Below are positions 6,129 through 12,214 of a stretch of 18,609 bases of DNA, in pieces. Each line of letters starts with the position of its first letter. Within the stretch, counting starts at the first letter, position 1. The DNA comes from an uncultured Eubacteriales bacterium (GTDB taxonomy: Bacteria > Bacillota > Clostridia > Oscillospirales > Acutalibacteraceae). The stretch spans positions 1-18,609 of the forward strand of contig CAKSOB010000022.1 of NCBI GenBank assembly GCA_934476545.1, written 5' to 3'. The notes beneath the pieces are model-generated. The model searched no databases and was not told where the DNA came from. It was given only the letters and a program-made list of their open reading frames with translations. The translations under genes were made by a program, and so were the position numbers.

Positions 6129-6847
6129 ATGAAGAATTAAAACGATCGTCGCTGCGAAGTTGGTTCTATCGCATGATGACAAAGCTGCGAGGCAGCGAAG
6201 GAATTTATTACATCAACGGTCCGGAAACCCTTCCGCCGCCCCTCACATCGGAGGAGGAACAGGCGGTGATGGAGCGGGTGCGTGCCGGTACGGAAAATGC
6301 CAGAGAACCGCTCATCACCCACAATCTTCGTCTGGTGGTTTACATATCCAAAAAGTTCGAGTCCCCCTCGGTAAACATTGAGGATTTGATTTCCATTGGT
6401 ACCATCGGATTGATTAAAGCAGTCAACACCTTTTGTCCGGAGCGAAATATCAAGCTGGCAACCTATGCGTCCCGTTGTATAGAAAATGAAATTCTGATGT
6501 ATTTACGAAAAAACACCCAGCTCCGCAATGAAATTTCCATAGACGACCCCCTCAATGTGGACTGGGACGGCAATGAATTGCTCCTTTCCGACGTATTGGG
6601 CAGTGACCAAAACACCGTCAATCAGAATATTGAACGAGAGGTGGAAAAACAGCTTCTCATGGAGGCAGTGTCCAACTTATCGGAGCGGGAACAGAAAATT
6701 ATGCACCTGCGGTTTGGCTTGAACGAAACAAAGGAACATACCCAAAAAGAAGTGGCGGACTGCTTGGGTATTTCCCAGTCCTATATTTCTCGTCTGGAAA
6801 AACGAATCATGGAGCGCTTGCGAAAGGATTTGGAGCGAGTCAGCTAG
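6125..6847 (+). CDS. sigE: RNA polymerase sporulation sigma factor SigE (pro-form)
   Basis: Early mother-cell sigma factor, 240 residues. The first 27 or so residues are the basic, amphipathic pro-sequence removed by SpoIIGA; the junction region IYYINGPETLPPPL (27-40) closely matches the known family. Region 2 is at about 66-132 (NLRLVVYISKKFE, EDLISIGTIGLIKAV, KLATYASRCIENEILMYLR), and DWDGNELLLSDVLG is typical for SigE. Region 4 (186-236) has the helix-turn-helix ADCLGISQSYISRLEKR. Its start overlaps the spoIIGA stop and GGAGG stands at 6111-6115. In most Clostridia and Bacilli sigG follows directly; here the next gene is a dCMP deaminase with its own promoter. No terminator is evident. Confidence 0.96.
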   Translation: MNEELKRSSLRSWFYRMMTKLRGSEGIYYINGPETLPPPLTSEEEQAVMERVRAGTENAREPLITHNLRLVVYISKKFESPSVNIEDLISIGTIGLIKAVNTFCPERNIKLATYASRCIENEILMYLRKNTQLRNEISIDDPLNVDWDGNELLLSDVLGSDQNTVNQNIEREVEKQLLMEAVSNLSEREQKIMHLRFGLNETKEHTQKEVADCLGISQSYISRLEKRIMERLRKDLERVS

Positions 6848-6875
6848 ATTTTCTTTGGAAATTGGAAAAATCACC

Positions 6876-6904
6876 TTGCCAAGCGGCACGCCATTTGCTA
6901 AAAT
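6876..6904 (+). promoter_or_regulatory. Promoter of the dCMP deaminase gene
   Basis: TTGCCA (6876-6881), a 17-bp spacer and TAAAAT (6899-6904), about 40 bp before the start codon. Confidence 0.6.
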
Positions 6905-6951
6905 AGAAAGAAGAATTCAAACAAATTAGAAGTAGAAAAGCAGGTGGCAGG

Positions 6952-7443
6952 ATGCGAATTTCCAAGGTAGAATATTATCTCAATATTGCTCGGGCAGTAG
7001 CAAAGCGCTCCACTTGCCTGCGGCGGCAGTACGGTGCGGTTATCGTGAAGAACGATGAGATCATCAGCACCGGCTACAACGGTTCCCACAGAGGTGCCGA
7101 CAACTGCTGTGATGTGGGCGTTTGTTGGCGGGAAGCTCACGGCATTCCCCACGGGCAGCAGTATGAAAAATGCGTTGCGGTACACGCCGAGCAAAATGCG
7201 ATCATTTCCGCCGCCCGTTCCGACATGATCGGCTCTACGCTGTATCTGGCAGGATTTGAAGGGGAAAAGGAAATTTTAGGCGAGCCTTGCTTGATTTGCT
7301 ACAAAATGATTGCCAATGCCGGCATTGCCCGTGTGGTGAATCTCCACGATTTAGAATTGGAAAAAGCAGGTACCCCCATCACAGACCCAACCTCCAATAC
7401 TTGTATCGGTTGCGGCTGTGGCTGCGGAACCGAATCCAAATAA
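6952..7443 (+). CDS. dCMP deaminase / ComEB-like deoxycytidylate deaminase
   Basis: Zinc-dependent deaminase of 163 residues that converts dCMP to dUMP, feeding dTMP synthesis. The catalytic VHAEQNAI motif has His78 (zinc) and Glu80 (proton shuttle), and EPCLICYKM supplies Cys113 and Cys116. The insert with NCC and GIPHGQQYEKC (52-74) is typical of dCMP deaminases and ComEB. It ends in an unusual Cys-rich tail, CIGCGCGCG (151-159), not needed for the known fold. AGGTGG (6942-6947) precedes the ATG. It has its own promoter and a terminator, so it is a single-gene unit although it follows sigE. Confidence 0.93.
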   Translation: MRISKVEYYLNIARAVAKRSTCLRRQYGAVIVKNDEIISTGYNGSHRGADNCCDVGVCWREAHGIPHGQQYEKCVAVHAEQNAIISAARSDMIGSTLYLAGFEGEKEILGEPCLICYKMIANAGIARVVNLHDLELEKAGTPITDPTSNTCIGCGCGCGTESK

Positions 7444-7450
7444 GAATGCC

Positions 7451-7495
7451 CCCTCTTTCGGAACATGGAGTCAGAAGGAGAGGGTTCTTTTTTTT
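7451..7495 (+). terminator. Intrinsic terminator after the dCMP deaminase gene
   Basis: CCCTCT (7451-7456) pairs with AGAGGG (7479-7484); the stem is extended by wobble pairs inside and followed by TTC and a run of eight T. Confidence 0.7.
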
Positions 7496-7504
7496 CACTT
7501 TAGC

Positions 7505-7705
7505 GTGAGAAAAACCACCGGTTCTACCGGTGACACTCATCTTGATTATAAAACCGTAGAAACCTAAAAAATATACAGCCTTTAATTAAAATTTACGATA
7601 CCAAAAGGTAAAAAGCCGGGAGAAAAGAAATATGTTTTGCTGTGCGCTACATATGAAGATGGCGGTGTTTATCATTGGCTGACCTACACTTGGAAACAAA
7701 TCTAA
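7505..7705 (+). pseudogene. Decayed coding remnant
   Basis: One frame (7505-7705) reads like protein but carries two in-frame TAA codons, at 7565 and 7583. The first part gives TTGSTGDTHLDYKTVET; the last, and most convincing, gives FTIPKGKKPGEKKYVLL and then CATYEDGGVYHWLTYTWKQI before the stop at 7703. A one-base frame change near 7566 gives KPKKYTAFN in place of the stop-containing stretch, so frameshifts are also possible. A palindrome CACCGGT-TCT-ACCGGTG lies at 7516-7532. There is no clear ribosome binding site or start. I do not recognise the family. It could also be chance, since the stretch is short. The rest of 7496-7853 holds only terminators and AT-rich DNA. Confidence 0.4.
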
Positions 7706-7742
7706 TATAAATTTTTCCAAAATGCAATAAAGTTTATGCACC

Positions 7743-7788
7743 AAAAAAGGGCGTGTGAAAAAACGAAAGTTTTTCACACGTCCTTTTT
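7743..7788. terminator. Strong bidirectional terminator hairpin
   Basis: CGTGTGAAAAA (7752-7762) and TTTTTCACACG (7770-7780) form a perfect 11-bp stem with loop ACGAAAG, extended by GGG with TCC. A run of A on the left (7743-7748) and of T on the right (7784-7788) allow termination in both directions. Confidence 0.85.
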
Positions 7789-7818
7789 CTTAGGGGTACA
7801 ATGGTAGTTATATTGTAT

Positions 7819-7840
7819 AAAAAAGGGTATCGTTCCCCTT
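7819..7840 (-). terminator. Possible terminator of the 119-aa gene
   Basis: On the minus strand AAGGG and CCCTT form a 5-bp stem with an 8-nt loop, followed by T. It is weak; the strong hairpin at 7743-7788 would back it up. Confidence 0.45.
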
Positions 7841-7853
7841 ACGCTCGTATTCA

Positions 7854-8213
7854 TTAGGGGAGAAATGCCAGTTTGTCCCGTTCGGCTTTCTCAATGACCT
7901 TTTTGCGAATGGCAGCGCAAATTTCTTCTGCCACCGGAACTTCTTCTTCTCGAATCTCAAAGATTTCGGAGGATACTTTTCCGCCTTGTCCCAAGTAGCT
8001 GATTTTCACATAGAAGCGTTCGATCGCATCCTCAATTTCAATGGTGCGAAACAGCTTTTTCCGTTTCCGTATGAATTTTTTCACAACGGGAACCACCTCT
8101 GCCGCACACACATTGAACTGTCCGTTCAAATCGTACCAAAGCTGCAAGCCACCTTCCGCGCCGCAATGGGTATCGGAAAAATGATAATTTCGCCATCCAA
8201 GCGTTTGATTCAT
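7854..8213 (-). CDS. Uncharacterised 119-aa protein
   Basis: I do not recognise this family. The protein looks soluble, with no signal peptide or membrane segment. The N-terminal half (GGLQLWYDLNGQFNV at about 21-35) appears to be beta strands; a basic patch KKFIRKRKKLF lies at about 45-55; the C-terminal third is helical, with a run of Glu (EIREEEVPVAEEI, about 86-98) and a basic end. It has a good ribosome binding site (AAGGTG, 8220-8225) and a sigma-A type promoter (8260-8288), so it is likely a real, expressed gene. It shares a 165-bp divergent intergenic region with the tail-fibre-like gene. Codon use is like its neighbours. Confidence 0.82.
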   Translation of the reverse strand: MNQTLGWRNYHFSDTHCGAEGGLQLWYDLNGQFNVCAAEVVPVVKKFIRKRKKLFRTIEIEDAIERFYVKISYLGQGGKVSSEIFEIREEEVPVAEEICAAIRKKVIEKAERDKLAFLP

Positions 8214-8259
8214 GGTATCACCTTATCACAAAAATTAGCGGTTGCCCGCCTTTCTTGTC

Positions 8260-8288
8260 ATTCTATCATAAAATGCCACCGGTTGCAA
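8260..8288 (-). promoter_or_regulatory. Promoter of the 119-aa gene
   Basis: On the minus strand TTGCAA (8283-8288), a 17-bp spacer and TAGAAT (8260-8265), about 47 bp before the start codon. Confidence 0.6.
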
Positions 8289-8299
8289 TTTCTTTTCCG

Positions 8300-8325
8300 A
8301 AAGTTTCCGCCCAAAGGGAAACTTT
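8300..8325. repeat. Hairpin in the divergent intergenic region
   Basis: AAAGTTTCC (8300-8308) and GGAAACTTT (8317-8325) are perfect complements around 8 nt, followed by TTCTCTGTTTTT on the plus strand. It may be a weak terminator or an attenuator in the leader of the tail-fibre-like gene, or a regulator site. No clear plus-strand promoter could be assigned here. Confidence 0.4.
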
Positions 8326-8378
8326 TCTCTGTTTTTGTGGGAGAAGTGAATTGTAGTAGTATTCGGAAAGGAGCAGAG

Positions 8379-9905
8379 ATGGAATACAGACAAAAGATTA
8401 CGCTGGAGGTATCCGGCGGAGAAACCGTGAAAGTGGCGGCAAAGCAAAAGGATAAGGACAGCCGAACGGTGGAGGTGGCTTTGACAGGCGGCGGAATCCC
8501 CTTAGCGATTCCTGTTACGGTAACGGCACGGCTGCGAGCCATCAAGCCCAGCGGTGCTTGTGTGTTGAATGATTGCCAAATTGACGGCGACCATATTTTG
8601 GTACCGCTAACGGAACAGCTTTTAGCAGAGGTGGGAACGGTACGGGCAGACATCGGCTTGTATGACGGTGCGGCGTTGCTGTCTACTACGCAATTTGTGA
8701 TTCAGGTAAGCCGTTCCACTATTGATGAAGATGCCGTGGAAAGTACCCGGGAATTCAGCGCGCTGACCAATGCTCTTACTGCCGTAGATACCGGCATAGC
8801 AGAAGCCGCCACAGCGGCAGAAAACGCCAACCGGGCGGCAGCTTCGCTGGGAACCGCAGTGGAGGATTGCAACACTGCCGCCCAAAAGGCCAACGGAACC
8901 GCCGCACTGGCAGAAGAAAAAGCAGCCTTGGCGCAGAAGCAGGCAACAGCCGCAAGCAATGCCGCAGCCACTGCCAATACAGCGGCACAGCGTGCAGAAA
9001 CAGCTGCAGAGGCTTGCGATACCTTTGTGAATCAGGAGATTGGAGCGGTGGTGGACGACGCCATTGCCACAAAAGTAGATGCCAAGGTGAGCGAAGCAGT
9101 GGACCAATTAGCAGGCAAACCCAACGGTATGGCAAAACTGGATGCAAACGGAAAGATCACACCCATGCCCACCGCCGAAGAAGTAGGTGCGGCGCCTGTC
9201 AATCATACGCATGATATGAGCGTATCTATGGAGCAAATCACCGGAACAGCTGCCATCACCCAAGGCGGCACCGGTGCTGCTACCGCAGAGGAGGCGTTGA
9301 GTAATCTGGGTGCGGCATCATCAGCCCATACCCACAGTGCCGCTGATTTGAAATCCGGTACCCTGCCCATTGCACGGGGCGGAACCGGTGCAACTACGGC
9401 GGCTTTGGCTCGGTTCATGTTGGGACTGGGCAACACCACCGGCGCAGTTCCCATTGCCAACGGCGGCACCAATGCAACCACCGCCGCCCGTGCCTTAACC
9501 AACTTAGGCGCTGCTGCCGCCAAGCATACCCACACCATGGCAGACATTACGGACGCTGCTTCTGCTGCATCTTATGATGCTGCGGCAGTTCCAAACGAAA
9601 CAATATCTTGTCAGGTAGAGAACGCAGACGGTACGCTAACCTGCACCATTGCAGGAACATCCGTAACCGTACAGGGAACGCTTTCCGTAACACCTGCACA
9701 AGTTCCCTTGGTGCTTGGGAAAATCCCCACAAAAGCAAGTCCGGCACAGTCGGTCAAAGTTTTGGTAGGAGGGGAAACTCCGCTTCTTGCACAGCTTGAA
9801 ATGACACCCAATGGCGAGCTGCGGCTCTGCTGGGCGTATGATCTTATCTTGCAGCGGCGTGCGGCGGAGCCTTTAAATCTAACCTTCCAAGTCACCTATA
9901 TTTAG
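8379..9905 (+). CDS. Phage baseplate/tail-fibre-like protein (BppU-type N-terminus)
   Basis: A 508-residue protein built like a phage receptor-binding or baseplate component. Residues 1-140 resemble the BppU baseplate domain: SRTVEVALT, KPSGACVLNDCQIDGD, VRADIGLYDGAALLSTTQF and STREFSALTNAL follow its usual order. An Ala-rich helical stretch at about 145-240 is likely a trimeric coiled coil. Then come three tail-fibre modules at about 274-395, each pairing HTH (274, 316, 381) with GGTGAAT/GGTGATT/GGTNATT. The last 110 residues are beta-rich and probably a trimer tip. AAGGAG (8368-8373) fixes the start at 8379; the frame stays open upstream only across the divergent gene. No portal, capsid, lysis or integrase gene is in the window. 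It may be a phage relic, part of a tail-like particle encoded elsewhere, or a domesticated surface protein. Confidence 0.85.
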   Translation: MEYRQKITLEVSGGETVKVAAKQKDKDSRTVEVALTGGGIPLAIPVTVTARLRAIKPSGACVLNDCQIDGDHILVPLTEQLLAEVGTVRADIGLYDGAALLSTTQFVIQVSRSTIDEDAVESTREFSALTNALTAVDTGIAEAATAAENANRAAASLGTAVEDCNTAAQKANGTAALAEEKAALAQKQATAASNAAATANTAAQRAETAAEACDTFVNQEIGAVVDDAIATKVDAKVSEAVDQLAGKPNGMAKLDANGKITPMPTAEEVGAAPVNHTHDMSVSMEQITGTAAITQGGTGAATAEEALSNLGAASSAHTHSAADLKSGTLPIARGGTGATTAALARFMLGLGNTTGAVPIANGGTNATTAARALTNLGAAAAKHTHTMADITDAASAASYDAAAVPNETISCQVENADGTLTCTIAGTSVTVQGTLSVTPAQVPLVLGKIPTKASPAQSVKVLVGGETPLLAQLEMTPNGELRLCWAYDLILQRRAAEPLNLTFQVTYI

Positions 9906-9910
9906 ACATC

Positions 9911-9955
9911 AAAAATCGGCAGACTATGACATTTGTCACGGTCTGTCGGTTTTTT
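9911..9955 (+). terminator. Intrinsic terminator after the tail-fibre-like gene
   Basis: AAAATCGGCAGAC (9912-9924) pairs with GTCTGTCGGTTTT (9941-9953) with G-T wobbles, and an inner TGAC/GTCA stem (9927-9938) caps it. A run of T follows. It begins 6 nt after the stop codon. Confidence 0.88.
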
Positions 9956-9967
9956 CTATGTTATCTA

Positions 9968-10252
9968 TTAGGAATTGCAGTGATCATCTAAAATCTTTCG
10001 GAGAGAAGAGATACTGTCAGAGCGGGAATGCACAATCGGAATTTGGTATCGTTTTGCTTCGCCGGTGGCACAAATTACCATTTTGTGTGCTACTGTTCCG
10101 GTAAACAAAATCATCAAATCAGGGGTACCAAGTTTCTTTTTGATGGTGCGGTCCATCTGGGTAAATACCTTTGCACGGCAGCCATAGTCCTTGCAGACAT
10201 CCTTATATTGACATACCATGCGGTCATTTCCGCCTACAATTACAACACTCAT
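9968..10252 (-). CDS. DUF2325 domain-containing protein
   Basis: A 94-residue protein that is a complete DUF2325 domain. MSVVIVGGNDRMVCQYKDVC is the signature N-terminus, followed by GCRAKVFTQM (24-33), PDLMILFTGTVAHKMV (44-59) and a C-terminal SRSDSISSLRKIL. The family has a Rossmann-like fold; its biochemical role is unknown, and members are found with iron-related genes in Firmicutes. The start is set by AGGAGGA just upstream (10258-10264). It is divergent from ferritin, with two related palindromes between them, which suggests joint control by metal. Terminator elements for this gene would fall in the 9911-9955 hairpin, read in reverse. Confidence 0.9.
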   Translation of the reverse strand: MSVVIVGGNDRMVCQYKDVCKDYGCRAKVFTQMDRTIKKKLGTPDLMILFTGTVAHKMVICATGEAKRYQIPIVHSRSDSISSLRKILDDHCNS

Positions 10253-10272
10253 AATCGTTCCTCCTAGTTCTT

Positions 10273-10302
10273 GTTATAATAAGGATTCTCTCCGAATCCC
10301 AA
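10273..10302 (-). promoter_or_regulatory. Promoter of the DUF2325 gene
   Basis: On the minus strand TTGGGA (10297-10302), an 18-bp spacer and TATAAC (10273-10278). An inverted repeat GGATTC/GAATCC (10283-10299) lies in the spacer, and the palindrome at 10313-10328 is directly upstream. Confidence 0.5.
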
Positions 10303-10312
10303 AAGTATTTGA

Positions 10313-10328
10313 GTAAGCCTACGCTAAC
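10313..10328. promoter_or_regulatory. Palindromic candidate operator, site 1
   Basis: GTAAGC-CTAC-GCTAAC: arms GTnAGC and GCTnAC around four bases. It has the same half-site spacing as the perfect palindrome TTAGC-ATAT-GCTAA 66 bp away. The location next to the DUF2325 -35 box suits a repressor. Confidence 0.45.
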
Positions 10329-10343
10329 TCATTGCTAAAAGAA

Positions 10344-10362
10344 AAGGGAAATGGATTCCCTT
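10344..10362. repeat. Short inverted repeat between the two operators
   Basis: AAGGGAA (10344-10350), ATGGA, TTCCCTT (10356-10362): perfect 7-bp arms. It could be a hairpin or a further protein site; no T run follows. Confidence 0.35.
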
Positions 10363-10379
10363 CTGTCCATATTTCTTGA

Positions 10380-10406
10380 TTAGCATATGCTAACTACCTA
10401 GTAGTT
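10380..10406. promoter_or_regulatory. Palindromic candidate operator, site 2, with adjoining palindrome
   Basis: TTAGCATATGCTAA (10380-10393) is a perfect 14-bp palindrome. A second inverted repeat, AACTAC-CTA-GTAGTT (10392-10406), overlaps its end by two bases. TTAG...CTAA palindromes resemble sites of DtxR/IdeR/MntR-type metal repressors, and the divergent ferritin gene fits; the regulator itself is not in the window. Confidence 0.5.
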
Positions 10407-10467
10407 TAACAGGTTTTATAAGGGTTGTCAAGAGGTGGAAAAAAATTTTTTTAAAAATGGATTCTGT

Positions 10468-10496
10468 TTGCAAAATGAAAAATCCTGTGCTATACT
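10468..10496 (+). promoter_or_regulatory. Promoter of the ferritin gene
   Basis: TTGCAA (10468-10473), a 17-bp spacer and TATACT (10491-10496), with a leader of about 25 nt containing AGGAGGG. An A/T-rich tract (10439-10456) just upstream may act as an UP element. Confidence 0.65.
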
Positions 10497-10527
10497 GAAA
10501 GTACACTAAATCAGGAGGGAATAAAAA

Positions 10528-11040
10528 ATGTTAGATCAAAAAGTAGCGCAGTTGCTGAATGACCAGATCAACAAGGAGTTGTATTCTGCCTATCTGTACT
10601 TGGATATTGCCAATTACTATATTCACGAAGGTCTGAATGGTTACGGAAATTGGTACACCATTCAGGCGCAAGAAGAGCAGGATCATGCCATGCTGATGAT
10701 GAAGTATCTGCAAAACAACGGTCATGCCGTCGAGTTGGGTGCTGTTGACGCACCAAATTGCACCTTTGAGAACTTTAAGCAGCCACTGGTAAAGGCATAT
10801 CAGCATGAGCAATATGTCACCAGCCTGATTAATACCATTTATGATGCAGCCTATTCCGTAAAGGACTTCCGCACCATGCAGTTCCTTGACTGGTTCGTGA
10901 AGGAGCAGGGGGAAGAGGAGCAAAATTCCGAGGATCAAATTAAGAAGTATGACCTGTTTGGTTCCGATCCAAAGGCGCTGTACATGTTGGATAGCGAGCT
11001 GGCAAGCAGAACCTATGCAGCGCCGTCCTTAGTTCTGTAA
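10528..11040 (+). CDS. ftn: Non-haem ferritin (FtnA type)
   Basis: Iron-storage protein of 170 residues that assembles into a 24-subunit shell and oxidises Fe(II). The ferroxidase ligands line up with E. coli FtnA: Glu17, Glu50, His53, Glu94 and Gln127, with Glu126, Glu129 and Glu130 of the third iron site also present. No haem-binding methionine of bacterioferritins is seen at the usual place. Length and the four-helix pattern are normal. The start has AGGAGGG at 10513-10519. It has its own promoter, and palindromes upstream suggest metal-dependent repression shared with the divergent DUF2325 gene. Physiologically it should buffer iron and limit oxidative damage. Confidence 0.96.
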   Translation: MLDQKVAQLLNDQINKELYSAYLYLDIANYYIHEGLNGYGNWYTIQAQEEQDHAMLMMKYLQNNGHAVELGAVDAPNCTFENFKQPLVKAYQHEQYVTSLINTIYDAAYSVKDFRTMQFLDWFVKEQGEEEQNSEDQIKKYDLFGSDPKALYMLDSELASRTYAAPSLVL

Positions 11041-11085
11041 AAAATACCACACCCACGAAGGGTGGCGGCAAACTTCCATAGGAAA

Positions 11086-11135
11086 AGACACACTTCGTTG
11101 GCACAGGAATGTGACAGCAGATGTGTTCTTTTTTT
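11086..11135 (+). terminator. Terminator or attenuator between ferritin and the AIM24-family gene
   Basis: AGACACAC (11086-11093) pairs with GTGTTCT (11123-11129) with one bulge, GTTG pairs with CAGC/CAAC-type bases inside, and CACA-GGAA-TGTG (11102-11113) caps it. Seven T follow. It stands only 15 nt before the ribosome binding site of the next gene and no promoter is visible between, so it may act as an attenuator. Confidence 0.6.
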
Positions 11136-11165
11136 GTCGTTTTTTGTAAGAAAGGAGCAAACCGT

Positions 11166-11852
11166 ATGCGCTACACCATTGAAGGCGACCACTTGCCCGT
11201 CGTGATTTGTCATTTGGCGGCAGGGGAGGCAATGTTCAACCAAAGCGGTTCCATGGCGTGGATGTCTCCCAATATGCAGATGGAAACCAATGCCAAAGGC
11301 GGGTTTGGCAAATCTTTCGGCAGAATGTTTACGGGAGATTCCATGTTCCAAAACACCTATACTGCCCGGGGCGGCAACGGCATGATTGCCTTTGCTTCCG
11401 ACTTTCCCGGTTCCATTCAGCCCTTTACAGTGGATCGGGAACACGAATATATCTTGCAGAAAAAAGCCTTTCTTGCCGCAGAGATGGGCGTAGACCTATC
11501 GGTGCATTTCCATCGGAAGCTAAAGTCCGGTCTGTTTGGCGGAGAGGGATTTTTACTGCAAAAGGTTTCCGGCAACGGTATTGTCTTTGCTGAGTTTGAC
11601 GGCCATGTGGTAGACTACGAATTGCAGCCAGGTCAGCAAATCGTAGTGGATACCGGGCATCTGGCGGCAATGTCTGCAAGCTGCCAAATGGATGTCCAGT
11701 CCATTCCCGGCTTGAAAAATAAATTTCTCGGCGGGGAAGGATGGTTCAATACCGTCATCACCGGACCGGGTCATGTGTGGCTGCAAACTATGCCGTTGAG
11801 CAATGTAGCCGGCGCCTTGCTGCCGTATTTGCCAACCGGCGGAAATAATTAA
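11166..11852 (+). CDS. AIM24 / TIGR00266 family protein
   Basis: A 228-residue protein of the AIM24 family (Pfam PF01987), beta-rich tandem folds found in bacteria and in a mitochondrial inner-membrane organising protein. Family hallmarks visible are GEAMFNQSGSMAWMSPN near the start (20-36), FGRMFTGDSMFQNTYTA (51-67), the Gly-rich GLFGGEGFLLQKVSGNG near 121-137, and the C-terminal GPGHVWLQTMPL (about 201-212). The role in bacteria is unknown; no membrane segment or signal peptide is present. The ATG at 11166 is chosen over the in-frame ATG at 11121 because AAAGGAG (11151-11157) lies 8 nt before it and the earlier start falls in the terminator hairpin. It lies downstream of ferritin, but the hairpin between them argues against a simple operon. 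Confidence 0.92.
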   Translation: MRYTIEGDHLPVVICHLAAGEAMFNQSGSMAWMSPNMQMETNAKGGFGKSFGRMFTGDSMFQNTYTARGGNGMIAFASDFPGSIQPFTVDREHEYILQKKAFLAAEMGVDLSVHFHRKLKSGLFGGEGFLLQKVSGNGIVFAEFDGHVVDYELQPGQQIVVDTGHLAAMSASCQMDVQSIPGLKNKFLGGEGWFNTVITGPGHVWLQTMPLSNVAGALLPYLPTGGNN

Positions 11853-11862
11853 AGAGCAAAAG

Positions 11863-11897
11863 AAAACCACCCCAACCGATTGGTCAGGGTGGTTTTT
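11863..11897. terminator. Bidirectional terminator between convergent genes
   Basis: AAAACCACCC (11863-11872) and GGGTGGTTTT (11887-11896) form a perfect 10-bp stem, with ACC/GGT pairing inside the loop. A and T runs on both sides serve the AIM24-type gene on one strand and rpsR on the other. Confidence 0.9.
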
Positions 11898-11914
11898 ATG
11901 ATTAGATTAAAAAA

Positions 11915-12175
11915 TCAATCACTGCTGAATGGGAGCAGTGCGATGTGACGAGCACGCTTAATAGCGACTGTCAGCTCGCGCTGATGGTGTGCACAAGTGC
12001 CGGTTACTCTGCGAGGGAGAATCTTAGCTCTCTCGGAGATGAAGCGGCGGAGCTTCTGAACATCCTTGTAATCAATGTTGTCTACCTTATCAACACAGAA
12101 GCTGCATACCTTCTTGCGGCCCTTACGGCCACCACGGCGATCGTTTCTTTCTGGTCTTTCGTTTCTTTCTGCCAT
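11915..12175 (-). CDS. rpsR: 30S ribosomal protein S18
   Basis: S18, which binds S6 in the platform of the 30S subunit. 86 residues. After a basic, Arg-rich N-terminal tail the conserved core runs CSFC (24-27), DYKDVQKLRRFISERAKIL, RRVTGTCAHHQREL and RARHIALLPF. The three Cys (24, 27, 61) and a His are consistent with the zinc-binding, C-plus form. AAGGAGG (12182-12188) is just upstream. Last gene of the rpsF-ssb-rpsR operon, transcribed right to left and ending at the 11863-11897 terminator. Confidence 0.98.
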   Translation of the reverse strand: MAERNERPERNDRRGGRKGRKKVCSFCVDKVDNIDYKDVQKLRRFISERAKILPRRVTGTCAHHQRELTVAIKRARHIALLPFSSD

Positions 12176-12214
12176 TGTATGGTTCCTCCTTTACTCATCT
12201 TTGGTTCGGCTTGT

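Noticed and set aside
7986..8378. N-terminal extension of the tail-fibre-like frame
   Set aside because: This part lies antisense to the 119-residue gene and its promoter; a good ribosome binding site and the BppU-type N-terminus fix the start at 8379.
8622..9147. Several minus-strand frames opposite the tail-fibre-like gene
   Set aside because: Created by Ala-rich, GC-rich coding repeats on the plus strand; none has start signals.
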